A DNA stretch of 64,000 nt from Porpolomopsis calyptriformis. Taxonomy: Eukaryota; Basidiomycota; Agaricomycetes; Agaricales; Hygrophoraceae. Positions within the stretch are counted from its first letter, which is position 1, and each line of letters begins with the position of its first letter. This document shows positions 54,750 through 64,000 of this stretch, piece by piece. Below the pieces are notes generated by a model, which was not told where the DNA came from, made no database searches, and saw only the letters and a list, made by a program, of their open reading frames with translations. The translations under genes were made by a program, and so were the position numbers. The stretch covers positions 1,364,001-1,428,000 of the forward strand of contig OX621174.1 in NCBI GenBank assembly GCA_951640195.1, given 5' to 3'.

Positions 54750-55213
54750 GTGCTGGCGCTAGTGCTGGTGCTGGTGTCCCAACCTGGCTACCTTTATCTG
54801 GATGGTTCGCGGTTTGAAGGGCTGGCCGGTGGGTTCGGAAGTGATCTTCTTCCGCCGACGCCGCTGCCTGGGGAATTTCGAAACGTGTGTGTGTGTGTGT
54901 GTCGAATGTGATGATGAAATGGAAAAGCTATGCCTGGGAGATTGCACTCCACCACTCGAGGAAGGGGGAGATCGTGGCAGACCGCGATAGTGCGGAGAGC
55001 ATGCGGTTCGGGCCGTTTGAGTCGCGCGATTCGAATTTTCATATCACATGGGAGATCTGCCGAGACGAGACGGGAATGTTTTTTGGAAGGTTAGTTCATG
55101 AATGAATAAAAAGAAATTTATTTAATTTTTGAATTTGTTTTAGGTCGGAGGAGGAATGGGAAGGGAAAGGATTTTTATCAGGAATTCCGGGAAAAGAGAG
55201 TTTAAAACTTTAA
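54750..55213 (+). CDS. Small uncharacterised gene
   Basis: Coding signal in at least two exons. The first includes YLYLDGSRFEGLAGGF and PPTPLPGEF before a (GT)n stretch at 54888-54901. A second holds WKSYAWEIALHHSRKGEIVA and ICRDETGMFFGR, followed by an intron (GTTAGT to TTTTAG, about 55090-55143) and EEEWEGKGFLSGIPGKE up to TAA at about 55213. It lies 60 bp upstream of the next gene, so the intergenic space is tight. No family recognised. The start is not determined; a hydrophobic stretch before YLYLDG could be a signal anchor. Confidence 0.4.
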
Positions 55214-55275
55214 AATAAAATTATAAGGGACGGCGGTTTTTGTCGAAGCCCTTTTTTGTTTTCCTCTTCCCCGTG

Positions 55276-56692
55276 ATGTCGACCAAGGAAACGAGGACGA
55301 CGACGATGACGAGGACGACGACGGACGATAAGGCAGTGCGCCGCGAGAAATTCGAGAAGGTGTACCTGGGTATCCGGGAGGAGCTACTGGAGCATTTCAA
55401 GGCACAAGGGATGCCAGATGAAGCCGTTGAATGGTACCGGCGTGTGAGTGCGATGGGCCGGGTGGTGGTGGTGGTGCTAGCGTTTTAACTCGCTCTCCAT
55501 TTCACCCCCGGCTAATGCTGATATGTACCGGATAAAGTCATTGATATTTTTTTTTTAAAGAACTTGGATCATAATGTTCCCGGCGGAAAACTGAATCGCG
55601 GCATGTCCGTGGTTGATTCGGTGGAGATCTTGAAGGGGAGGGAGTTGGGAGAGGAAGAATATGTGAAAGCGGGGATTCTGGGATGGTGCGTGGAACTGGT
55701 ACGTGTGTGTGTGGTACCTCCCCCCCTGGTGCTGGATGGGTTAAAATGTCATGAAACAAGCTTCAAGCGTTCTTTCTTGTGGCTGATGATATCATGGATC
55801 AATCGTTCACGCGTCGTGGACAGCCTTGCTGGTTCCGTCGGGAAGGAGTTGGGCATATTGCTATCAATGACGCGTTCATGCTCGAGGCTGCGATATACCA
55901 TCTGCTGAAGAAACACTTTCGGGGGGAAAGGTATTACGTTGATCTTGTGGATTTATTTCACGAGGTAGGCGGATGATTGAGTTTCTTTGATTTCGTCCGG
56001 GTTGATGGCGGTGCAGACGACTTACCAAACGGAAATGGGGCAGCTCATTGATCTGATTACTGCGCCTGAAGACCGAGTCGATCTTGGCAAGTTTTCGGCT
56101 GAAAGGTGGGTGAGGTGGATAGATACCAAATCCCATCAACTAAACTACGGAGGGCAGACACCGATTGATCGTTATTTACAAGACCGCGTTCTATTCGTTC
56201 TATCTCCCGGTCGCTGTTGGGATGTATATGTGCGGGATCCCTGCGAGCTATGCAGGGATGTCGCCCCTTGCGGGAGTCCGGCCGTACGACGTTGCGCGGT
56301 CGATTCTGATACCGGTCGGAGAGTATTTCCAGATCCAGGACGACTTCCTCGACTTTGCGGCAGACCCGGAGGTGCTCGGCAAGGTGGGGACGGACATTAT
56401 CGACAACAAGTGCTCGTGGTGCATCAACCGTGCGCTGAGCGTTGCTAGCGAGGAGCAGCGCCGGGTGTTGCACGAGAACTACGGACGGAAGGAATCGGAG
56501 AGGGAGAGGAAGGTGAAGGAGGTGTACGAAGAAGTCGGGCTGCGGTCGTTGTATGGCAAGTACGAGGAAGAGACGTACACCCGCTTACTTGGTCTGATCG
56601 AGAACGTACCCGAAACGGCAAGTGGAGAACCCAGTTTAAGACGAGAAGTGTTCAAGAGATTTGTAGACAAAATCTACAAAAGAAATAAATAA
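55276..56692 (+). CDS. ERG20: Farnesyl diphosphate synthase
   Basis: Condenses dimethylallyl diphosphate with two isopentenyl diphosphates to farnesyl diphosphate for sterols, quinones, dolichol and prenylation. ATG at 55276; exon 1 ends 55443 (R before GTGAGT), exon 2 starts 55561 ([14 protein letters not shown]). First Asp-rich motif DDIMD ([11 protein letters not shown]), followed by RRGQPCWFR. Second motif DDFLD ([12 protein letters not shown]). Also [12 protein letters not shown] and [11 protein letters not shown]. The C-terminus KIYKRNK is typical. Four introns fit: 55444-55560, around 55686-55771, around 55965-56017 and around 56109-56160. Residues before the first motif are those of short-chain (C15) enzymes. 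Confidence 0.95.
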
Positions 56693-56924
56693 ATAAATAA
56701 TAATATAATTAAATTTTTTTTGATCGTTGTTAACTCGGTTTATGCCGAATAAATAAAATAAATAAATTTAAATTAAATTTTATGATCGTGCACTCGATTA
56801 CCCCCCTACACTCACCTGCTACCACACCAACCGACCCAATGGCCGCTTATTCAAACCGTCTGCCTTCACGTCAATCAACCCGTCTATTTATTATATTTAA
56901 TACCCTTTTCTCAATTCCACCCGT

Positions 56925-58317
56925 ATGCCTCCCCCTTCCCCTCCCCGCCCCCACTCCTCCTCTCTCCCCCCACCAAAGAAGAAACGGACTAGGACGCTGA
57001 CAACGCCCCACCAGTCCGCCGTCCTCCACGCGCTTCTCGCACAGGTATCCTCTTTCCCCCCCCCCCTCCTCGTCTTCCCTCGCTCAACGATCGCCGTCTG
57101 ACGCACAGTCTCGCTTTCCCACCACAGCCATGCGTGACGAGGTCGGTCGCTCGATCGGTCTCAGTGCCCGAAAGGTCCAGGCAAGTCGCTCTCTCGTCTC
57201 TTCTAAGCTAACTATTCCAACTCTTTTTCTCCGATCACCAGATCTGGTTCCAGGTCGATTTCAATCATTTTCAAACTTCTTTTTTTTTCTATCTATTCAC
57301 ACCCATTTCTAGAACCAACGTCAGAAGGCGAGACGTCCAAACAGCCAAAGCGGCGGCCCTCTTTTCCGCCCGACCCAGATCCGCTTCTCCTCCGCCCACC
57401 CAACAACTTCCTCGGCTCCGGCTGACCCGACTCAACCCGACAACCCTCCTCATTCCTCCTCCCAACTCCTAGGCCCAGGCATGCCCGGTCTCCACTCCCC
57501 CTTTCGGCCCGCCCGAGATCCCGAAAACCACTCGCTCCCGTCCTCCCTCGGCCGACTCTGTCTCCACCAGCCACTCAACCACCCCTCCCGCTTCCCAAGT
57601 CCGACCATCATCACCCCTCGCCCCGCTACAGCTCATCCGAGCACCCATGACTCCAATTTCTCCTACACCCTCCCCCCGCTCCTCCTCCTCGACACCTTCC
57701 GCCGCGGTAGCTTCTCCGCCCCTGTCCCAGGAACCACCACCTCCCGTCCCTCCACCACTACCACCACCACCTCCACCTCTTCCACCTCTTCCTCCTCACA
57801 CCGATCCCCCTCCGAGTCCCCCTTCGCCCACCATCTGCCCCATCCGCAGCCGCTCCAGCAACCCCTCACGCTCCAACCGCAGCCACATTGGGACACCTCC
57901 GTCCCCCCCTTTTCGGCTTGGTCCCACCGTCGGCCGTTGCCATGGACCGCAATCTCAATCGCAACAACCCCAACCACGACCGCAACCCAAACTCCAACCG
58001 CGATCGCGACCGCCGGGCGCAGCTTCCATGGCGCAAGTGCCTCGTTTTCTGCCGTTGACTCCAGTTCGTTTCGTTCCCAGGTCGACCTCTCCCACCACCA
58101 CCACCACCACCACCGTCCTCGCAGCCTGTCTCCGCGGCGATCGGAAAGAGAAGGGGGCCCTTCCCTCCCCCTTTTACCGCTCCATCCACCGCCGCCGCCG
58201 CTACCACCACCGCCACCACGGACGGGTCGTTATGACCCTGTGCGTGCCGCGTTCGTCTCGTACGAGTCCAGTACGAACATGCTACAAGATGATCAACGGA
58301 AAGAAGGTGGAGGGTGA
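56925..58317 (+). CDS. Homeodomain transcription factor with a 12-nt microexon
   Basis: ATG at 56925. The homeodomain lies at residues about 17-80: KKKRTRTLTTPHQSAVLHAL, an intron after LLAQ, SRFPTTAMRDEVGRSIGLS, ARKVQ, IWFQ, NQRQKARR. Helix 3 carries WFQNQR, the DNA-contact signature. Three introns interrupt it: about 57042-57109, 57181-57241 (GC-AG) and 57254-57312, leaving IWFQ on a microexon at 57242-57253. The long C-terminus is Pro/Ser/Thr-rich with His and Pro runs (near 58090-58215) and ends at TGA 58317. Probably a nuclear regulator of development; I cannot say whether it belongs to the mating-type class, and nothing nearby suggests it does. Confidence 0.85.
57242..57253 (+). other. 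12-nt microexon (codons Ile-Trp-Phe-Gln)
   Basis: atctggttccag lies between an AG 3' splice site (ccag at 57241) and a GT 5' splice site (57254). Only its inclusion gives the unbroken homeodomain helix KVQIWFQNQRQKARR. Confidence 0.8.
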
Positions 58318-60314
58318 ACTGGCCGTCGGTGATCGAACATGATGAGCTTGACCGCGCCGACATCTAAAAGAACCTTTGGCGATTAGCTGGTTTCGGAAGG
58401 CGCGATCAGTGTCTTTTTTTTTTAATAACTTATTCTCCCCCCCCACACCCCCCCTTTTTTCCCCTTTTTCTTCTTTCCCTTTTTTATTTATCGGAAAAAC
58501 GGAGGCAAAATGGATATTCAATAATGGGATGGTTCGTTTCTATGCTTCCACGTCTTCTTTTTTTTTTCCCGTTCTCGTTTCTTTTCTTTTTTCTTTTTTG
58601 GGCATGCTCTCCCCGGGTGTTTTTTATTTTTTTTTTATTCAATAAGGGTCACACAATGCTGTTACAACCGTCCCCCCTCCCCGTTCCGTTTCCCCCCACC
58701 ACCACCACCACCTTACTCTCCGTCATGTTTTCTGGAAGAAAACGAAATGGAAAAAAAAAAAAGAGGCCGCATTGCATATACGCACACGCACGTACGCACA
58801 CAGGAATAATACTTTCAATATTCTCATCCACCTTGGCTCGTTCGCTCTCTCTCTCTCGCCGATCATTATTTATCTCTCTCCTCCTCCGGGGGTATTCATT
58901 CTCATTTTGCTATTCTATTCGCCAACTTATATATATTTACGCATTAAATGATTAATCGCCTTTTTTTTTTTGGTCTGTATTTTTAGAAGATCGACAAAGA
59001 AGAAGTGGGGAGGTATTATATAGCGTTGGAGACGCGTTTTGACGTGCTTCACCTGATCAGACGAGACCCGTTTTTCTCTGTCGCATCGCCCTCCCGTTGC
59101 CAATGATGACGCGTACCTCGATTTATGCGACGGGTTCGGTAGATCTCGTTCACGGACCGACGGTCGGAAGGCATGTCATGCCTCTTTATGACTGGGGGGG
59201 GGATTCATTAAAAAAAAAACGCGTAAAACGGGCCCCGTCTCCCGTTCCGTTCCCCCCTCCTCCCTCCCTCCCTGCTGAATAAGGGGGTTGTTACCAACCT
59301 CTAGGTTTTAGACCCCAAACGACGAGGTGCAAAAAAAGGGTTCACCACAATGTTCAGCATCCGGAAAACAAGGCGACCGGGGTTTTTTTTTTTTTAAAAA
59401 TGCTTATTTTATTTGATCCGTGTGGTCTATAGCCAGTTTCGCAAGTCGGTGTGGTACGGGTACTGTACCGAAAAGTACGGCACATACTCTACGCTCACAG
59501 CTAGACTAAGGCAGACTAGAACCCATACCGAGAGCAACCATAGCCATGGTACGGTACAGTGTACTTAAACCATACGCCACAGTAACTCGACAGGAGTGTT
59601 CTATATAGACCCCCTCCGTCAGTCAGTCACAATAACTACATACGCGACAATGTTACAATCAAAGGAAGAACACAAAAAAAAAGTCCCGTGTTCCGTCAGC
59701 TCATTTATTCCGTCCGGCGCACCCGTGCCCGTGGTAGTATAGCAAGTTGTGACGGGCAGCGACAGCGAACAACAACGACAATGACGACGATAACGACGAC
59801 GACGACAACGGTGGCGACGACGACGGAACTTTTGCATATTGGGATCGACTGTATATATATTATTATGACCTGTCGATCATCACCCTGGTCGTAAATCATT
59901 TGGATATATATGTAGATGCAATAATGTTCACGCTACTACCTAGCGTCCGAGTCCGAGATCAAGAGACAATTGAATACTCACGCTCATCTCTCGATTGAAT
60001 GAGTGCGAACCCATGAACGGCGTGTGCTCCATCCGTCACGGACCCTGTGTATAATATATAATATAATCGGCCCCTGAGATTGTCGCGCTGCACACCAATC
60101 GCGCGACCCAATCTTAACGACACCATCCCACGTCCAAAAAGCCCAAGGGTTCGTTATTTCTAAAATGTTTCCTCGGCATCACTTTGGACTCGATAATTGA
60201 ATCCGCCGAGATACAGTGCATATGACATCGGATTCTGATACATCTTACCCTCTTCTTCCCGCTCACTCACTCGCTCGTTCACCCGATCGATCGATCAGTT
60301 CCACGTCGTTCCCG
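58318..60314. other. Intergenic region, low-complexity runs, no gene seen
   Basis: Poly(T)/poly(C) runs (58400-58640, 58950-58980), poly(A) near 59205-59215 and 59330, and a GTAC-rich palindromic patch at 59455-59575 (ggtacgggtactgtacc). It separates the homeobox gene from the convergent RING gene. No conserved reading frame. Confidence 0.6.
59771..59826. repeat. Imperfect (GAC)n microsatellite
   Basis: About 18 imperfect GAC/AAC/GAT triplets in the spacer between the homeobox gene and the RING gene. Confidence 0.8.
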
Positions 60315-63300
60315 TCATTCAAATCCACGCACCTGAATCAAATGAAAAAAGAAAAAGAAAGCAAGTCAACAAAACAAGTAACCCGCAAAAAAAAAATTAA
60401 TTAATTAATCAAAACTTCTAAAATGGTCCCAACCACCGGGGAAAAAACAAAAAAACAAAAAACTCACCTCACGTTTAGCAGCTGCCAATCTCACCCTCAA
60501 CTGTGACCGAACACGCAACCTCTCCTCTCTCCTCCTCAACGCATCATCACCATCATCCTCATCACCTACCGCAGCCCCCGACTCGGGCGCAGGCGTCATC
60601 CGAGTCACCTCAGTCCCCACTACCCTCCCACCCCCACCTTTACCCGTAGTAGAGGTAGTAGTAGCATGACTGGCAACAACCCCAGTCGCAGCAGCTCTGA
60701 TAGAAATCGACGATGACGACCGTGTTGGCTGCTGATTTATTCGGCCATTCCCAAGTCCATTTTGATCACTACCCCCTTCTTCCCGACCCTGCCGCCTTCG
60801 TTCACGATCGCCGCATCCTTCACTGCCTCCATCCCGCACTCCCAAACTCCTCTTCCTCTCCGCTTCCAACCGACTCAACAATCTCTCTCTCTTCTTCCCT
60901 CCCCCCCCGATCAAATTCCTTCCACCCGCGCGGTCGACGGCAACAACGTCACCAACGTCACCAGCGACGACAACATCATCATCAACAACAACAACCACAA
61001 TACCAAGAGTGTCCTGATGATTCCAATTCGAATGATGATGATCGGGCTGATTGGGTTTATTGCGATGATTGGGCTGATTGGGCCGAAGATGACGATGATC
61101 ATCATCGTCATCATCATCATCATTCTCTCTCGTAGTCTCCTGCTTCTCACCTCTAGCGGTGGCAGCATTCGGATCAATAATGGCCGGATCGTCACAACCT
61201 TGTGAGCCAGTGACAACCACCCCCACAGCCACATCAGTCTCATTCAATTTCTTAGTCACGTGTGTACTCGTCGATCCTCGCTCCAAGTCCGATTTTAATG
61301 CTCTGCTTGATTTTGCCTGGAGTGTCAGCCCAGACGTTCGGGGTGTAGCGGCCGCACCCGCAGTGGAACAACCAACAGAACTAGAAATAGCAACGGGATG
61401 ACAAGAAGCAGCGTCAGCAGACTCCAAAGCAGACAGAGATGGTGGCACTGGTGGTGGTGGTGGTGGCAGTGGCAGTGGTGATCGCAACGCTTGCGAAGGG
61501 TCAAGATCAAGAGAAGCAGCAGAAGTAGAACAGGGTCCTCCAATTGTAGTAGTAGCAATAGAAGTAGCAGCCGTCATTCCTTCCCCGCTGCCAGGGTCTT
61601 TGTTTACAGCCTTCTCCCGCTCCTGGTCTTGGTCTCCTGGGCCCAGGCCCTGGTCTTTATGACTGTAATGATAATGATCGTGGCCCTCGTACCGACCGGA
61701 AATACGAGACAACAGGGATGGCACAGTAGCGACCACAGTAGCACCCACAGCAGCTGTAAAAGGCAGTCCTCGTGCCGGAGCTCGGAGTCGTCGCGATTGA
61801 GCATTCAAAACCGATTTTGTTATCCCTGACATTTTCATCGTTGTCATCTCCGTGTCATTATTGATATCAGTTGCGGCCTTTGTCTTCGGGTGTGCGAGAT
61901 GAGCTTGAACAGACTGGGGTAATGTTCGGTTCCGTGGGGTTCGGGTTAACTTGAGATTGGTCGTGGAGCTTGAGGTCGTCGGTTCATCTAGGTCTTCGTC
62001 AGACTTGCGTTTCCCTTTCACACCACCCACATCTATACGTCCGACCGGGGAATGCTCTATATCAACCACTCCACTTCCTCCTTCCTGTTCTCGCGATAAG
62101 TTCAAACTCTTTCCTTCTTCCTCAGCCCTGCCTTTCCCTTTTCCATTGCCCACACCAAACGACCGAAGACGGCGATCATCATCCTCTGCATCTCGTTCTT
62201 TCCTATGCCTCGGCCCCTCCAAACTGCTCCGCCTCTCCTCTCTACACTCTCCTCCAGCAGCAACCAATCCTGACCGCTCAAACCATCTCTCCTTTCCATT
62301 CACTCCCTCCTCCCGATCCCATCCGCTTGTCCGTACATCCCTTCTTCCTCCATCCCCTTCCTCGCCCTCATCACCCTCCCTAACCCACCCACCCCTTCTC
62401 CTCCTCCTCACAAACCGTCTTCCAGACGGCGACCACGACGGCGATCCGGACAAACCACGACCCCGTCCGCCCCCACCGCTGCTTCCGTCGTCACTGATCC
62501 TCCCCCGCGAACGAGAACGAGAACGAGAATGAGAACGAGCGGGAACGGCTTGCCAACGCGTCCCGCGTTCGTACACGTGCGACTCGTCTGGCTCGGGTTC
62601 TAGGTGCGGGGGCAGATCATATTGGACGATGGTGTCGTACACGAAAAGGTCTTTGTAAGGTGATCGGAGATATGAGTAGACTTCTGTGGATACCCGTCCA
62701 GGTTATGTTAGAGAGAGAGAGGGCTTATGATGGGGGGTGTGGAGGGGGAACTGACCATGTGCGAAATGCTCTGCGTTGACGTGACGCCCTCCTTCGACGT
62801 ATTCGGTGTCCATGTCTAAGAACTCGGAGAGGAGTTTGACGGCCGGTTCTGAGCGGATGTCAATGGATTTCATGAGTGAGAGGATGAATGTGGTTAAGAA
62901 CTGAGAAACAAATATGTCAATTAACGAATTGAAGGAGAAAAAATGACAGACTTCGACGTCCAAGTTAACCCAGACGCGGAGTTCTCTACGGAGGAACATG
63001 GTCATTCGGCTAATGAGCTCTTGAGAGGCAGCGAACTGGGTGGGTGTTGGAGACGGCTTGTAGCGTGTGTAGGAGTTGGAGGCGATGTGCTGAATGGGGG
63101 GAAAAAGACGTAGTTGTTTGTTTTTTTTTTTACCTTTTTTTTTGCAGAGGGGACAAACCTTGGCATAGAGATGATGTTGGTATATCCAACGTCGTTTTGC
63201 GATAGCACGATCTAGACGATCTGCTTCTTCTCTCTCTTGGCGCTGTCGCTGAGTTCCCCATTCACGTTCTGCGGGACGACGACGGGAGGGACGGGATCGA

Positions 63301-63638
63301 GGGTGTTGGGTGGAGGGCAAGGAGGGTTGGGAGTGGGGGATCCGGAGCGAGAGAGGGGGTAGGTAATGTTTTTGATAGTCGTGTTTGGAGCGAATGTTGT
63401 GGATGAGATGGTCTGTGAAGAGCTGGGCGCAGAGGGGACAACGGCGAGATTGGTCTGACCAGATGAGGATGCATTCGAAGCAGAATTCGTGAGAGCAGAC
63501 TGGGATGAGGGTGCGGTTGAGGATGGGTTGGAGACAGATGGAACAATTGTCAGTGAATTTGGAGTCGGTGGTGTTGTCGATTTTGGGACGTTTGAGCGGT
63601 GGAGGGCTGGTGGTGGTGGTGGTGGTGGTGGTGGTCAT
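60315..63638 (-). CDS. TOPORS-like RING-finger E3 ligase
   Basis: ATG at 63638, followed by a poly-Thr run. RING C3HC4 near residues 32-72: CSICLQPILNRTL, then CSHEFCFECILIW and CPLCAQ. HNIRSKHDYQKHYLPP and KRRWIYQHHLYAK, an intron, HIASNSYTRYKPSPTPTQF, LRRELRVWVNLDVE, an intron, FLTTFILSLMKSIDIRS, and EYVEGGRHVNAEHFAH, an intron, VYSYLRSPYKDLFVYDTIVQYD are the family's conserved blocks. Residues after that (62642 onward) form a long disordered Arg/Ser- and Ser/Thr-rich tail of about 740 residues. The last intron probably starts after AAAKRE (60468) and the stop is then at 60315; without it the stop is at 60405. Nuclear ubiquitin/SUMO ligase role by family knowledge. Confidence 0.85.
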
Positions 63639-63701
63639 GAGGTGAGGTGAAGGAGTTTTTGTATTTTATTTTCTACATTTGACAATTAAAATTACTATTC
63701 G

Positions 63702-64000
63702 TTACGGAACGGGGGGGATGGTAAGAACGAGACGGAAAGCGTCTTTTCCATTGAGGTAAAAACGGTACAGACGTTTTTCGCGAATGAACCCAAGGGATTC
63801 GTAGAGGGCGAGCGCTGGGAGGTTGTCGTATTCTGTTTCGAGCACGACCTCTTGTACGCCGCGCTGTCCCATGGCATGGATAGAGTTGCGTACGAGTGTG
63901 GTAGCTGGGAAGGATGAATGAAGGGAGAGAAAGAGGAGGGATTACGAACCGATGCCGCGTTTTCTCCAGTTTTTATCGACGGAGAGCATTGCGATGTAAC
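63702..64000 (-). CDS. NAA30: NatC catalytic subunit NAA30/Mak3-type N-acetyltransferase, 3' part
   Basis: Minus strand, runs off the right edge. Last exons: [17 protein letters not shown] (acetyl-CoA loop, R/Q-x-x-G-x-G/A type), an intron at about 63950-63905, then [35 protein letters not shown] and [20 protein letters not shown], ending IPPVP and TAA at 63702. The E-T-E-x-x-N-x-x-A-x-x-L-Y-x-x-L-G-F stretch is the GNAT motif B of NAA30. It acetylates N-termini starting with Met plus a hydrophobic residue. Tail to tail spacing with the RING gene's start is only about 60 bp. Confidence 0.9.

Noticed and set aside
57647..58342. Second long Pro-rich frame over the homeobox gene
   Set aside because: It is a frame shadow of the low-complexity C-terminal region; the frame in phase with the homeodomain ends at 58317.
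59455..59575. GTAC-rich palindromic patch as a miniature transposon
   Set aside because: No clear terminal repeats or target duplication could be drawn; left as low-complexity.
60713..61205. Plus-strand frames opposite the RING gene tail
   Set aside because: They are antisense to a Ser/Asp/His-rich coding region and lack motifs.

Overview
The window looks like a filamentous basidiomycete (Agaricomycetes-type) nuclear genome. The evidence is short GT-AG introns of about 50-75 nt, a Plavaka-type DNA transposase, basidiomycete-type Ty3/gypsy and Ty1/copia elements, a repeat-associated P-loop NTPase/REase gene, and a clean fungal gene block at the right. No species is named because nothing in the sequence fixes it.

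Left part (1-50 kb): nested retrotransposon island. From the left: a 5' fragment of chromovirus A (minus, 1-3608) is inserted in an NTPase-REase gene (5177-3609, minus). That gene abuts a 3'-truncated copia element J (minus, its 5' LTR at 24387-24634). J is split by gypsy element B (minus, 6105-22782, TSD cctgg). B is split by a complete gypsy element C (plus, 6520-15274, TSD catac, 1707-bp LTRs) and by an LTR-like insert I (17374-18416). After a degraded trypsin-like peptidase gene (25.0-26.8 kb) comes a Plavaka transposase (31407-28690, minus) with divergent and downstream genes up to 35.6 kb. An LTR of family E then joins this to a 5'-truncated chromovirus D (plus). D is split by gypsy element G (36907-47089), and G is split by a solo LTR of family C (43880-45587, TSD ctacc). 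The 3' end of D carries solo LTRs of families A (TSD gtttc) and E (TSD gctgg). D itself sits in an old B-like LTR that also holds solo LTR F (TSD gaaag).

Right part (50.4-64 kb): ordinary single-copy genes. These are phospholipase D (50406-54338), a small unknown gene, farnesyl diphosphate synthase (55276-56692), a homeodomain protein with a 12-nt microexon, a TOPORS-like RING E3 ligase, and the 3' end of a NAA30/Mak3-type N-acetyltransferase.

Most interesting signals: (1) the 1.7-kb LTR of family C carries its own three-exon gene, antisense to gag-pol, encoding a 237-aa protein with a CCHC-like knuckle. It is open in all three copies although gag-pol of the same element has nine stops, and a perfect 15-bp inverted repeat lies between the two divergent promoters. 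(2) Element G carries an antisense, intron-containing gene with a perfect Zn(II)2Cys6 spacing between pol and its 3' LTR. (3) Elements A, B and C each have a primer-binding site complementary to their own predicted transcript 5' end (Tf1-type self-priming), with a compensatory change between A and B. (4) The premature stops are mostly TGA, often where the family has Arg (CGA), as expected from CpG decay.
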